A DNA stretch of 64,000 nucleotides from Hybos culiciformis (lineage: Eukaryota > Arthropoda > Insecta > Diptera > Hybotidae), in contig OZ023273.1 of the NCBI GenBank assembly GCA_964007475.1, positions 65,710,560 through 65,774,559 on the forward strand, in the 5' to 3' direction. The position numbers and the translations under genes were made by a program. How positions within the stretch are numbered: the stretch's first letter is position 1; each line of letters starts with the position of its first letter. The notes below the pieces were generated by a model. The model was given only the letters and a program-made list of their open reading frames with translations. It was not told the DNA's origin and ran no database searches. This document shows, one piece after another, positions 1-12,699 of the stretch.

Positions 1-2802
1 AATTTTGACAGAAACGTGTTTCCATCAAATTATTTTAAGTATCTTGTTTTTTTGTTTTTTTCTATAATATATAATATTTTGCTTTTATTTTCTTGACAAT
101 ATCCTTGATCTCTTGTAATTGAAGAATATTAACTTTTATCATAAAATTTATTTTTTTTTGAATATAGTATATTTTTATAACTAATTTTTTGTTTTTGTTG
201 TTGTTGCCGGGAAAATGTTGCTATTATGATTATAAAAATATAATGTTTTTGTTTATTTTTAATGAAAGTAGAAAGAGATTCATAAAATATATATTATATA
301 CCTACCATATTGATAAATGAAATCAAGAATTTCATACCTAATTGAATTAATTAAATGTTTAAAGTATAAAATGATTAAAATGAATAATTTTCTTTATTAT
401 ATACATTTTTTAAGAGTTTGGCTGATACAAAAAAAAAATCTTTTAATCAATTTAATATTATAGTCTGTTTTGTTATTCTGATATATTAAATTGTGACAGT
501 TGACTTAATATACGAATAATTTTATAACTACTTAAAAATTTCTCCTGGTTTATAGATAAGTTGCTGTCCGGTAAGTCGTTGTGACTAAATATCGAAATAA
601 CTACTTTTGTTTTTGCAAGCACTTAATCCTGTGATATTATACGGGTAGAACCTCTCTAACTTCTACTCTCAAGGTAACAGAGAAAAGTCTGACTCTTAGA
701 TGTTGTACCCGTACAAATATAATATGTATTAAATTGTTGTCCGTAATACTGGGCTTAACATATAGTCATTAGATAAAATAATATTATGCAACAAGTGACT
801 AAGTACCACACACCGACTATTGCCTTGTAGAAGAGCACATTTTAAATAAGTATAATGATGTAAAAAAAAATTTGCTATTGAAGGCAGATGACTTTATTCA
901 ATTTTTTTTTGAATTTATTCTTTTTAGTAAAATAATAATAAAATTTGATAATTGAATTATTATACAATTTATATATTTTTTTATTAAGAACGATTCAGTA
1001 TCATAAATTTCATAATTTTTATTTTTATTATTTTCACAAGTGCACGATATGAAAAGATAATAATTATTGAGGGGACTCCAAAGTGCAAAACATATAAAAA
1101 ATATATTATTTTCATATCCTTTTTTATTCCGTTTTTATTCAACAATGAAAAAACTGACTACATGTTGCCAATAAATCTCTCCGTCATTCATTAACTAGTC
1201 AATTTTAATTCTTTCAATCGCAAAATCAGCTTCACTTTCGTTATTTTCACGTCGAATTAGAGATGCGGTTCTACGAAGGTCTTAATATTTTTCATGTAAA
1301 ATTAAGATATTTCACTTTTTTTTTTAACTTTTAATAGATTCAGAGGAAAAGTAGTATTTTGGATAGATTAGATGCGATTAGAGGAACTTAATTATTCACA
1401 CTTTGAAGTTATTTTTGAAAGGTATGTATATTTTTTTTAGCAAAGTTATCTTTTTATGATCAAATGTAGAGGTAATATTATTAATATTACTATATATTTG
1501 TATATATGTAGGTGTGTTAAGAACCTTTACCTAAACCTATATACTTTTTCTTTATGTACAAAACAAGTACTAGTAATAAACTTTGATTGATTAGATTGTA
1601 ACAAAACAAATAACGATTTAAAAAACCATATGTGTAATGAATCAAAAATAAATAAATTAAGTTTTTAAATAACAACACACCGCTTGTTAAAGTTACACGA
1701 TATTCTTTGATGCAATATTTAGAAAAATAATTATATTCCTTTTTGCATTAAAAATCTACAGTGTCGGTCTATTATTTAGGACAACACTGCACTTATAAAT
1801 ATTATGTTAATTAAAAAGTTAGTGAAGGACCTCAAGGATATCAATAATGTATTAATACAATAGTATACATGTATCTCACATTCCTATACAAAAATACAAA
1901 AAAGTTAAAAGATCTTTACTGTATATTCGAAAAAAAAAAATATAATAAACCAATTCAAAATTTTTATTTAGATTTTATATAATAATAATAATAATTTCTG
2001 TGTCCTCCTCACATATCAAAAAATAATTGCCAAATAAAATTTTAATTGAAAATTATTACTATTTTGAAATTCATTGTTATTTATTTTGAACATATTTTTG
2101 CAAAAAGAGAACTATATTATATACTATGCATGTGTACTTTTGTACAAAATATATTTCCATACTATAATAACAGAAATTTTTAGTATCGGTCTCTTAATAA
2201 TGTTGAAATTAATTTATTATCTTGTTTTACAAATAGATACATATGTTCTTTAATTTTCAATTGCATTTTTCATTTAATTGTTATTTATTTTGAACATTTA
2301 ACAAAGAATACTCAAATTAAATTTTTTGTTTTTTATTCTCATTTCAGTTTATTAAAAATATATATATGTGAATACTTAGATTATTTAAAATTTATAATCC
2401 TCAAAATTTGAGTGGCATAGTAGTAGTAAAATCATCCACTTTCAGGATTAATATTGTGAATATAAACTCGATTCCTGGATGTGTAAGTCTGTGTTATGAT
2501 CCTTGCCCAAGAATCTAAAATAAAATTAAATATTAAAGTTGGATAGTTCATTCCCGGGAAAAATATTATAATTAATTATATTGGAGCATATATTCCTTAA
2601 GAAGCTATATTGATCCTAATAAAAATTACATCTATGCGTGTTTAAAAAATATATGTAATCTGTAGTTCTGTACGAAAGAAAATAATTTAGCTTTAATATA
2701 TTGAAGAATTTATATTGAATATGTATTATGTCACATAAAAATGATGTTATAATATCTAAAAACACCAGAGAATACTAATATACAAATTATAATCTATAGA
2801 AG
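1..2802. other. AT-rich non-coding DNA, no gene seen
   Basis: No open frame of interest and no repeat with defined ends apart from the hairpin at 640-713. It holds A/T runs, a short TAA microsatellite near 1979-1993, and two similar TTATTTATTTTGAACAT segments near 2075 and 2280 that look like ordinary AT-rich similarity. Confidence 0.7.
640..713. repeat. imperfect hairpin, ~74 bp
   Basis: TACGGGTA at the left end is mirrored by TACCCGTA at the right end. The intervening arms pair further with several mismatches around a loop near AAGGTAACA. The segment is GC-richer than its surroundings. It could be a small MITE remnant or a transcribed hairpin; nothing in the sequence decides. Confidence 0.35.
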
Positions 2803-3425
2803 TAATAGTCCAAGAGCTCGCAACGTAAGAATTCACGTGATTTTAGCAAGGCTCATTTTTTAATATAATGTTCCATACTACGGTGCAGGACGCATAAAGG
2901 TAGTCTGGCTGTCAAACGACGTTGCGTTTACCCGTGGGAGCAGAACCAAGTAGGTAAAAAAAATGCAAAATTACATGAAAAAAACAAATTACTTTTAAAT
3001 GACATAGGTCTGGCATCCATTTAGCAACGGTATTTCCGTCTGGCAAATTGGATGTAGTATATATAAGATCCAATCTATAACATATAAAAATTTCAGCCTT
3101 GCTAAAATGACGTGAAATTGAAGTTTTTTTTTGTTATAAATCAAGGTCTGGCACGGTCTTAACAACTCCGAAGCCGTCTGGCAATGATGCATTAACATTT
3201 CATATAATAAGCACAAACAAGTGACATAACTAGAAATCGTGCTATTATCACGTAATTTTGCATTTTTTCTTTGACCTACCTGGATCTGCTCCCACGGGTA
3301 AACGCAACGTCATCTGACAGCCAGACTACCCTTATGGGTCCTGCACCGTAGCATTTAACAATATTTTAAAAAATTAGCCTTGCTAAAATCACGTGCCAAA
3401 AACGTTGCGAGCTCTTAGACTATAA
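2803..3425. mobile_element. 617-bp TIR transposon (MITE-like), TAA target duplication
   Basis: The element spans 2806-3422 and begins TAGTCCAAGAGCTCGCAACG; its right end is the reverse complement with one change in that stretch. The inverted arms run about 170 bp (left to ~2985, right from ~3238) and share conserved blocks, including GGTAGTCTGGCTGTC and GCGTTTACCCGTGGGAGCAG. TAA sits directly outside both ends (2803-2805, 3423-3425), the 3-bp duplication typical of PIF/Harbinger elements. The centre has a third copy of a terminal segment (3091-3120) and a duplicated unit bounded by GTCTGGCA at 3008, 3038, 3146 and 3176. No transposase is present, so it is non-autonomous. The superfamily rests on TSD length only. 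Confidence 0.85.
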
Positions 3426-3473
3426 GAAAAAAAATTTTTTGTTCTACATTGCATGCTATGTACATACATATAT

Positions 3474-4003
3474 GAATCCAAACTGATACAAATGCTTCAT
3501 TAACACAGGGCCTGTGAGAGACACTTGGATGCCCAGGTCAGACAACATATTTAATAAAAAACATTTGCCATAGTTTTAATGAAGTTAAAAAAAAACTAAA
3601 TTGTAGAAATTAATTCAATTCTAGAGAAAAAAAATAAAACAATTTCAGTTTAAACTTTTGAAAAAGTTAGGCCAGAACAAAACGAAAAAAATTATGTAAA
3701 TTAAACGCGAGCAAATTGAGATTTTTATTTAATTAATTAAATTTTTAACATTATAAATATTGGAAAAGCTTAAATTTTTTCCTAATTAATTAAAAAAAAA
3801 ATCAATTTTATAAATTTTGACATTAATTCACTTTTTCTATAATATTGTTTACTTAATCTTTATTTTTTTCAAATTTTGAGACCAAATCGTTAGAGAGTGC
3901 CTTTTGTGCAAAAAGTGAACTCAAAAGAGTAAACCCAGTAAACTCAAAATTAAGACTCTACAACTCTTCGGGTGAATTCAAACTGATACAAATGCTTGAT
4001 TAA
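3474..4003. repeat. 30-bp direct repeat pair, 500 bp apart
   Basis: The core CAAACTGATACAAATGCTT occurs at 3479-3497 and 3979-3997. With flanks, 28 of 30 positions match (3474-3503 against 3974-4003). The intervening DNA is AT-rich and has no transposon ends I can recognise. The pair could be a segmental duplication or remains of flanking repeats. Confidence 0.6.
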
Positions 4004-4448
4004 TGCACATACATATATTATTTAATTAAATTAAACACATGGCTCTGAACATGTAAAAAGCTTTGATATAGTGATTGACTAAAAAAAATTTTCACAATAT
4101 GTAGACGCAATTAGTATTCAAAAATTAAATTTAATAAGTTTTTCTTTAAATATGTTAAACATTTTCCAGATATTCTAAACTACAAAAAAAAATTTTAAAT
4201 AATGTTTCAAAAAATTTTTATAACTTTATATCACAGGATTATGTAAAAATTTTATTCTTCTTTTCACAAAATTTTTTAAAGTTATTTTATTTCTATACAT
4301 TTTTTTATTTTCTTAATTTTCTTAAATTATTTTGTATTTTATATCAGTTTGGGGGAAAAATGTAGTTTTGTACTAAAATTTCTGTATAAAGAATATAATA
4401 TAATATAGAAATTCATTATTGTGGATCCTTCTGTGTTACCCTTTATTT

Positions 4449-4480
4449 ATTTATTATTATTATTATTATTATTTTTTTTT
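4449..4480. repeat. ATT/TTA microsatellite followed by T run
   Basis: About eight ATT units run directly into a poly-T stretch. Confidence 0.9.
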
Positions 4481-5306
4481 TTTAAGTTTTATTCGTTGGA
4501 AAATAAAATTTTATTTTGTGTGTTCATTAGAATTCCAGAGAAAATTAAAATATGTTGATTACAATTATATATCTGTGTTTTTTGTTATCGTTTTTTAAAG
4601 AACAATTTCGAAGTTGAAAAAGAGTTCTTTTGTAATCTTTCATCATTTCGATGAAAATTATGAATTTTCTTTGTGAGTTCAAGTTCAAAACACGAAAGCT
4701 ACAAAGAAGCTCAAAGAAGTGGATTACAGTTTTTGAATAAATTTTATAATTTTTACACTTGGCTTGTTTATATTTCGTACCGTCATTGAACATTAAATTT
4801 TAGCCTAAAAATATTTGTATATTATAAATTTATTATAATTATAATTATATAATAATCAAAAATATTTTATTTCTGAGAAAAAAATTTATTATCCATGTAC
4901 ACATTTTTTGTAGTTGCTAATTAAATTCGTAAATATAGAAAATGCATGTAATTTAAGTTGTTTGATTCCTAAAATTTATGTTATTTAATTGCACATTAAC
5001 GATTCTGTTATATTATATACATAACTTTTTTTTATCTGTTAGTTATCCAGCTTAGAACGCATAGATTATGAATGTATTGGTTATACACATATAATTTCTT
5101 TTAATTTTAATCACTAAATTTGAATATCATAATGTTGTCTGCTGTTTTAAAGAATATCTAAATTTGTAGTGCTTCCGTATTATGTAGCGGAATTTTCAAT
5201 TTATTTAAACAATGGTTGCGAAAATCTTATTTAACTTATTTTATATTCCTTTTTTGTTTTTTCTACAACTTACTTCCATCAAAATAATCATGGACCCTTT
5301 TTTCTG

Positions 5307-5332
5307 TTTTTTTTTTTTTTTTTTTTTTTTTT
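5307..5332. repeat. 26-bp T homopolymer
   Basis: An uninterrupted T run, unusually long; its length may be unreliable in the assembly. Confidence 0.9.
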
Positions 5333-6589
5333 GGTTTCTTTCAATTACAGAGTATGGACGATTTCGAATATTTCATCTTTTATTATCTTTAAATGTAATA
5401 AAACAAATTTCCTTTATAATTTTATGATTTTTTGTACATGAAAGGATGTCAAAGGTGCTCTTCATTGAAAATAACTTTAATATCTTAAAAGTAAAATTAA
5501 AAGTTCTTTGTTATATAATATGTTATATTGGTGTATATGTGAAGCTATAACATTTTTATGTGTTGTTAGAATTTAAATAATTTTTTTAATTTAATTTATT
5601 TAAAAAGGTTTAAAGAGGAACATGAAAATATAGTTCTGTAAATTATACACAAGTTAATTACATATATTTTTAAATCCATCAATGGATTATAAAGTTTTTC
5701 TCAATTAAATAATAAAAAAAAAAAAAAATACACCCAGGTTTCTTGCTCTGCTGAAATTAATTTTCTTCAAGTTTCAGTGGAAAAAATTTTCAAAATATCA
5801 ACAAATTTCAACATTATTAATAAAGACTAGGTTAGAGCAAAACAATGTTGGCGCCGGGATCGACTATTTTTAATAAAAATTTAAAATTATAATGTTGTTT
5901 ATATAAAATATATCTTTAAATGTATGTTTGGATATGCAATAGTAATACATAATTATTAGGTACACAAGTTGAATTTTTTTATAAAAAAAAAATTAAATCA
6001 AGTTTTCACAAAATAAAAATTTATTCCACAAATGTAATCCCAAAATTTTAGGGAAACCCAATTAAACAATCCTTAAAACTGGATCATGTTTTTTTTTTTT
6101 TTTTAGTATCTTTGGTAATTGAATGAGAAATGATGAAAAAAAAAAACAAGAAACAAGAATCGAAAGAGATAAATTTTTAGGATGATATCACTATAATTAA
6201 TCCTTAATTATTTATTAGTAATTGAGGTAAAAAGGTACAAAAAAAATTCTAATGAATGTATATAATGTATGTATACAGTATGCGTATTACGTACAAAATA
6301 ATAAAAAAAAAGTTCTTTAAAGGGAATTAATTTTTTTTTTTTTTTCTAAGTAAATTTTTTTAATGAATTATTGAAAATCAAACTTTATATAAAATTAATG
6401 GACTGAGAATTAGTTGAAAACTTTTAGAGTTTCATTCACGTATAAAAAAATATTTTATTGAAAACAAAAAAAAAAAAGAAGAAATTCTTAGAGTTAAATG
6501 TATAGGTATATATTAAAAATATTCCGTGGCGTAAATTAACTTTAAAATTCTTCGTAATTTTTTCTTTCGTACCAAATATAGATCTATAT

Positions 6590-6724
6590 AGATTGTCAAA
6601 TGTCAGATTGTCAAAAATCAGACTGTCAAATTCTCAAATGTCAGATTGTCAAATGTAATATTGTCAAATGTCAGATTGTCAAATGTCAAATGTCAGATTG
6701 TCAAATGTCATATTGGCAAATGGA
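6590..6724. repeat. minisatellite built on TGTCAGATTGTCAAA
   Basis: About eight imperfect units of TGTCA(A/G)ATTGTCAAA of roughly 8-16 bp follow one another. It ends abruptly at a G-rich segment (6722-6754). A short frame across it is an artefact of the repeat. Confidence 0.85.
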
Positions 6725-6754
6725 AGGGTAGGAGCGGAGGGGCAGGGAGGAATG
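6722..6754 (+). other. G-rich purine tract, possible G-quadruplex
   Basis: Contains GGG, GGGG and GGG runs plus several GG pairs within 33 bases, in DNA that is otherwise about 80% A+T. Three runs of at least three G with further GG pairs could give a two-layer quadruplex; this is inference from composition. Confidence 0.4.
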
Positions 6755-8635
6755 GCAAAGGCAAATCAACGTTCACGCCGATATCAGCTAGTTCATGGCA
6801 TTTTATGAGATTTATATGTAACAAATTATTAACTACTATATACAGTTGAAAATTAACATCGAATAAAATTCAGCAATTAGGATTTAACTCACAAATTCAG
6901 AAGCCGTGGAATATGTAAGAACAGAGGTACATAAAGCACAGTGTTTGTTTGTCTATTTGTATGTCTCGAGTGGCTCCTAAATCCAATCGTTTTCAAACTT
7001 ACACCATGTCTTTGTCTCAGGTCGGGGGTCGTTATAGGATATTCTAAAATTTGATTGGCCTTCTACCCAACGACTTGAAAAGTTGGTCTGATTTCATTCA
7101 AATTTGGTTCATAAAAAGAGGAAATGATTAAAAACACAAATTTGGTTTGATTTGGAAACCTGTATAAAGGGAGGATATCATAAGTTCATTCGATTTCATA
7201 CAATTTGTGTGTTTTATAAGTAAAAATGTTAAATCTTAATTCCGCTTAGATACACTTTCCCCAAATTTATAAAATAACTAGCTCCTATAATTCTCTATTA
7301 TAACCTGACTTACAACTTAATTTACAAAAGTAAATCATAGTCTGTAGCTAAGGACGGGTTGAATTGGCGGCTAGTATAATAACCTAATATAAAAAGTTCT
7401 TTAATTTTATTAATTCAATGACGATGTTACTTTAAATATATAGTTCTTTATCTCATATATTATATATAGAATTAAGTTTTACCATTCCTTAAAATGTTTT
7501 TTTTATGGTGATAAAACAAAAATTCAAGAAAATTAATATTTTTGTTATTGATTCCACTTCATAGGCGTAAACAAACCATAACTTACAAAAGTTAAATTTT
7601 TATGATCCTTGAATTTTCCTTTAAGGAATATATAAATCCCATAAAAAACATTTTCTGTGAAGTTGTATTTATTTTTATTTTCTTGTTGTTGGAAATAGTG
7701 ATTATATGTATATGTATATATATAATGTATATATATAATTATAGTTGAGCAAAATGATTTAAAAACGGAAGTAAACCATTTTTATATATTAGGATCTTCA
7801 CTTAACCAGGCCCTTCTAAGAATCTCTTTTGTGTCCCTTCATCAACCAACCAAATAACATTGATAATTTTTAAGTTAAATTGGTAAAAGGTACGAGTAAA
7901 ATATTGAACAAATAAAATATGAACGAAAATACCATCAGTACCTACTAGGTAAATTATGCAGAATTTTGGGCCCTACTAGGTGTATTTTGCGAATATACCA
8001 ATTGATACGTTCAGAAAATTAATTTTTTTTTTATTTAAAAAAAAAAACAAATTTTTTTCAAAGTATTTAGTAAAAATAAAATTTTTGGAATAAATTAAAC
8101 ATAGACAAATTTTCAAGATTGACTTTGTAGTTAAATATAATATGATGGTATAGTTATATAGAAGGAATTTTATTAATAAAAACTTTATTCTATGAAAACA
8201 ATTTTGATTTTATTTTTCAATGTTTTGGTATTTAGGTTAAAAAAAAGGGATTAAAAATAAATATTTGGGGAAATATAAGATATTTTCACTAAAAGGGTTT
8301 TAAATTAGAAAACAGAACAAATTAAAAAGAAAACACAGTGCAAATTGTTTTCATTATTAATTAAAATATTTTAAGGATTTAATTTTTATCATCCTTAAAT
8401 ATTTTTTATGTACGAAGATTTTATTAACTGTACAATATGATAAAAAGAAACATTAATGGGAATATACAAAAAAAAAATTGTTTAAGCTTGGTTTTCATGT
8501 TTCAGAAAATTAGATATAAATATTCATAGGTACAGTACATGATATGTGAAGTACGTACGTAAAAAGTACCGAATTCTTTAATCCAACAAATTTTATCTTA
8601 TATTTTGATGCGTGCTTAAGAAATTGAGTTTCTTA
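6755..8635. other. AT-rich non-coding DNA, no gene seen
   Basis: A somewhat GC-richer phrase at about 6930-7110 reads like a decayed dispersed repeat but has no second copy here. CCTACTAGGT occurs twice at about 7942 and 7972. The rest is A/T runs and TATA-type dinucleotide stretches (around 7700-7740). Confidence 0.55.
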
Positions 8636-9040
8636 CTGAACTTGACCAGGATCGGATCAGACAACTCGCAGTCTGGAAAACATAAATTCCTTCATTTCCG
8701 ACATAAATCAACAGCATCTCTTGGATCTATTACGAACGTCTCAACAAAACACTTTAGTCAGTTCTAAAGGTCTAAGATAGGTTTATTTTCTAGTATGGGA
8801 TTGACTAGCCAGACTTCTTGGACGGATTTTTCGGTCCGACCATGTTTTAGAGATTAGGTTTTTAGGTTTCCAACTAATAGATCAACTGAGTGTATTGGGT
8901 CAAATAAGAGCTGTCTGAAGAGTGCCTTACATATCTGAGATGTTCAACGCCAGTCTTCACAACAGAGACTAGACTGGTGTTGTGGCAAAGCCTTTTGATC
9001 GAGTAAGGCACTCTTCAGACGGCTCTTATTTCATCCAATT
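8636..9040. repeat. GC-richer repeat block ending in a 147-bp hairpin
   Basis: This 400-bp block is markedly GC-richer than its flanks, with no open frame or TSD. Its right part (8894-9040) is a long hairpin. The arms 8894-8930 and 9003-9040 share TAAGAGC(T/C)GTCTGAAGAG and differ at about three positions over 34 bp. The loop holds an inner inverted pair, AACGCCAGTCT and AGACTGGTGTT. This nested fold suits a small MITE or a transcribed hairpin; no known microRNA was recognised. Confidence 0.6.
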
Positions 9041-11684
9041 CAGTAACAAAAACAATTCATACTTACTATCGGAAAACAGTCCTCTAATCCGTTGGAAATT
9101 TTACTGTGAAACAAATCGCAGAAGGAACACTGTATAATAAATATGTCGAAAAGAAACTGAACTGTATGAATATAAAGTATAAATTGTGTGTTTCCTCTGC
9201 ACATGACATATATTTTCAAATAATATATTTTCATATAATATTTTATTATTATTTTTTGTTATGAATTACAATGATTATTTTATTGATTTCATATCCTCAG
9301 AAAATAAATGTTTAACATTTTTCTTTGAATATATATTCCATGAATATATTTTACCTTATATTTCTAAATTAAAAGAAAATGCTGCACACCTTTGACCGTG
9401 ACCATAGATCTCAATTCTTTTTATATCAAGGACAACAAAAAAAAAAATTAAGAAAATAAAATTTAAATAAGGAATAAGCATAGATTTAAAAAAATAAATT
9501 TCTAATGACAGTGTAACATTAATTTTCCGCATAAAATTATGAATTCAAAAAAAAATTTTAAAAATAAAATGAAACAAACTAAACTATTATGCGGAAAAAA
9601 ATCTCAAACTAAAAAAAGCTTAAAGTGAACTTTTATGCTCTTGACATTTTTATTTCTGCGCAGTTTATCTGATATGCATTTAAAACTAACGACAATTTAT
9701 ATTTTTTTTTGCATAAAAAATTTGTATTTATATTTTTCTTTGCTTATTTCAAAGTTCAGTCAATAAGTTGAGATCAAGAATGATGTAAGTATAGGCAATT
9801 TATTTTTCACGAAATGACTTCCTATTCAACATGAATCTTCGCAACATATTGAGCCGAAAATATTGAGTTTTAAATAAATTATTTCTAAGCTCTACTTGAA
9901 AATTGCTTCTTAGTTTTAGCCTGAAGTTTTGTGCGACGAAAAAGAATTCCTTAAAATCATTAATATTGTTGTTTATTTGGCATTCATAATGGAGTATATA
10001 TACTAACTAACATAATATAGCAATTTTTCGATGTAATTCGTTGATGAAAGTATACTAAAATAAAATATCAAATTAAAATATATAAAAAAAAAATTTATTA
10101 TATTTTAATTTTAAGAGATATTCTAGAGAAAACTATATTAACCTTTGACATATCCTTTTTAGTAGAAAATAGATCTTATGCCCGCATAGTTAAGAAATTT
10201 TTCGTGATAATTAATTTGTGAACGTAACAAAATTTATTGCATAAAAACTATAGTCGTAATAAATTATAATTACCTAGTTACGTTCCTTTGAAAAATAAAA
10301 TTCTGAATTAAGTACATAGTATTGAAGGAAACAGTTTATATGAAAGATAATAACAAAGTCTAAATATGTAGAACGACATTGAAAATTGAAAACTATAGAT
10401 ATATCATAACTTTATTTTATATTTGTTTAGTATATTAATTTATTGCGATCCAAAAAATTATAATTTTATTAGAATAATCTGTTCAGTTCAGCAAACCATA
10501 TGCATTTGACAGATTAGATTTTTTCTTCTTTATTTACCTATCGAAAATGAAATTAATTTTATTTTGATTTCATTGTATCTACATGAGATATATGTATTAT
10601 TTTTGGAATTTCTCACACTACACAAATTGTGTTATATGTTATATACTCCAATTTGCAAACAAAATATACAGTGACGCATTGAAATCAAAACTTGTTTCTT
10701 TATAAAGCCAGATTAAAACAATATTATGCCTTCTTGTTTTCAATAGAAATCGATACATTCTATATAAAAATTTGATATTTTTGTATGCAGATATTACAGA
10801 AAAATAAATTCTCATCTAAAAATTGAATCAACGTTAAAACAAAGCATTTATAATTAACCTTCTGAAGTAATTTTTTTTGATTGGAAATAATTTGATTTGG
10901 TTTTAATTTTATATAGTATCGCAAAAGTGAGCCGATTCTGATATATAAACACTAAACGTCTTTATGAGTAGTAAGTTATGCATTTTGAATATGAAGTTAA
11001 TTTAAATACAAGAATGCAAAACACTGAATAATTAATTATATTCTTTTAAATTTGAAATAAACTAATTTTCAATTCATAATAATTCGTATATTTTAAAAAA
11101 TTTCTATATTTGTAAATTAAAAAAAAAAAAAGAAGAAATTCTCTGAATTAAATCATTCATTATTTGGGTATGAAAATTGGTTCCAGATTCATTTAACAAA
11201 AAAAAAAAAAAAAAAAGGTTGACATAGCAATTCTTCCATTTGGTTGAATTTTATTTTTATTTATTTTTTTTATGAATCAAAATAAAAAAAACATTTTTTT
11301 TTTTCTCGCCTATAAAAAAATTACTATGCATACATTTTTATGTTTGATATATATAAATTCCATATTTTTGTTTATTTATTTTTATTTTAAAAAAAAGAAA
11401 ATTTATGTGTAAAAATATAGACATGATATTTTTTCAAAAATATTTTTAAAAGAATTCAATATTTCAAATTATTTTCTCGTTATATATGTAGTATCGAAAC
11501 TTTACTTTAATTGAAATTTTACAAATTTTGATTTAAAATATTTGACGCATACTATCAAGTTGTATGAAATGGTGATTTAAATGTTTGAATTAAATGTTGT
11601 TATATGTTTATTAAATTAGCGAGCCTTTGACAACCCTTTTCAAAAAAAAAAATGATCGAATCGAGATTGGAAACCTTTTAGATA
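9041..11684. other. AT-rich non-coding DNA, no gene seen
   Basis: The only structured item is a short hairpin at 9523-9598 (TTTTCCGCATAA mirrored by TTATGCGGAAAA across about 52 bp). Homopolymers include an A18 run near 11199-11216. Confidence 0.6.
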
Positions 11685-11918
11685 CGTCGGTCTCATGCAA
11701 AAATTACGAAACTGCAAAAACATAGTTTTGAGAAAATATAATTTCAAAATTTAAGTTTTTTTTGTTACGTTTTGGTACTTTGGCGGAAATAGAATTTATG
11801 AGAGCTTTTGACTTCAGACTTTGAACATATTAAAATTTTGGTTTTTTATGATTTTTCTAGAATACTAGGTCAAAATGCCCAAAATTACAATTTCGTGATT
11901 TTTGCACGAGACCAACGA
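11685..11918. mobile_element. TIR element, family E copy 1 (~234 bp)
   Basis: Left end CGTCGGTCTCATGCAAAAAT and right end (read inward) CGTTGGTCTCGTGCAAAAAT match at 26 of 30 positions over the first 30 bp. The inner part has the phrase AGTTTTGAGAAAATAT, also found in the element at 25441 and, diverged, at 19525-19729. No coding. Flanking bases GATA and AATA are not an identical target duplication. Confidence 0.65.
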
Positions 11919-12401
11919 ATAGTTTTTATTTAAAAAATTTATTTAAAATTCGGGTTCGCCCAAATTTTAAAGTACAAAACTGTCTAATAAAACAAGATTT
12001 CGGAGCTAGAAGGTCGCAACTGCCCAACAGGTAGAACAAAAAAATTTCAGTATATACGTGGGTAATAAATTTAAAAAATGTAAACATTTTGAGAGAATAT
12101 ATAATATAGTATATACTATATATATATATAGTGACCCGTAATCAACTAGGGTAATTTAAACTGGGAATAATATTTTTTTTAGTACATCTAAAATTAATTT
12201 TATAACACTCTATTCCGTAGTGTGAAACATAAATAGCAAGCTATAGTTGTAAAAATTAATTAAGCACATATGACTTTTTAAGTCATTTCCAGATGATTTT
12301 CCGACCAGCAAATTTGTTAGAATAAACATTTTCTTGATCTTATGGTTTTATATTGTACAGTCCATGATCTAATAATTAAATATTTTTGAAGAAAAAGTTT
12401 T
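11919..12401. other. AT-rich non-coding DNA, no gene seen
   Basis: Includes a TA dinucleotide run (about 12113-12131) and a moderately complex stretch to 12340 that may belong to the adjacent tRNA-derived repeat. Confidence 0.5.
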
Positions 12402-12475
12402 GAGAGAGGTGGGAATTGAACCCACGACCGAACACACCAGGATAATGGCCATACCACTACACCATGACGGCCGAC
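12402..12475 (-). pseudogene. tRNA-like sequence (degenerate tRNA or SINE head)
   Basis: Read on the minus strand it has an A-box-like TGGTGTAGTGGTATGGCC and, about 30 bases on, a T-arm with stem GTGGG, loop TTCAATT and stem CCCAC, i.e. a good B box. The 5' end GTCGGCC cannot pair with the 3' side CTCTCTC, and the anticodon arm is irregular, so a functional tRNA is unlikely. An open frame on the plus strand here (EVGIEPTT...) is the usual spurious peptide read across antisense tRNA. Complex sequence continues on both sides, as in a SINE. Original amino acid identity not assignable. Confidence 0.65.
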
Positions 12476-12699
12476 AAAATGATAATGAAGAAGATGAAAA
12501 ACCATCTGGGTTTCGTCGTGTCAGCATTTCGTCTCAGATCGTCCCACAATTTATATGTGTAAAAAATGTAATATTTACATTTGAATCCAAAATGTTTTAT
12601 AAATTACAAGGATCACAATATACTTTTTTTTAATATTTTTCAAAAAAAATTAAATAAATAAGCTTAAAATATTATTTTAATAATTTTTGATTCTATTCA

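Larger units (their letters stand above)
3426..6589. other. AT-rich non-coding DNA, no gene seen
   Basis: Mostly A/T runs. Recognisable items are an ATT microsatellite at 4449-4480, a 26-T run at 5307-5332 and a pair of 30-bp direct repeats exactly 500 bp apart (3474-3503 and 3974-4003). Short frames here translate to low-complexity F/I/K/N-rich peptides and are not called. Confidence 0.65.

Noticed and set aside
2995..3216. 73-residue minus-strand frame with repeated CQT
   Set aside because: The CQT residues come from the GTCTGGCA repeats inside the transposon.
12400..12633. 77-residue plus-strand open frame starting MREVGIEPTT
   Set aside because: It is the antisense reading of a tRNA-like sequence, a well-known kind of spurious peptide.
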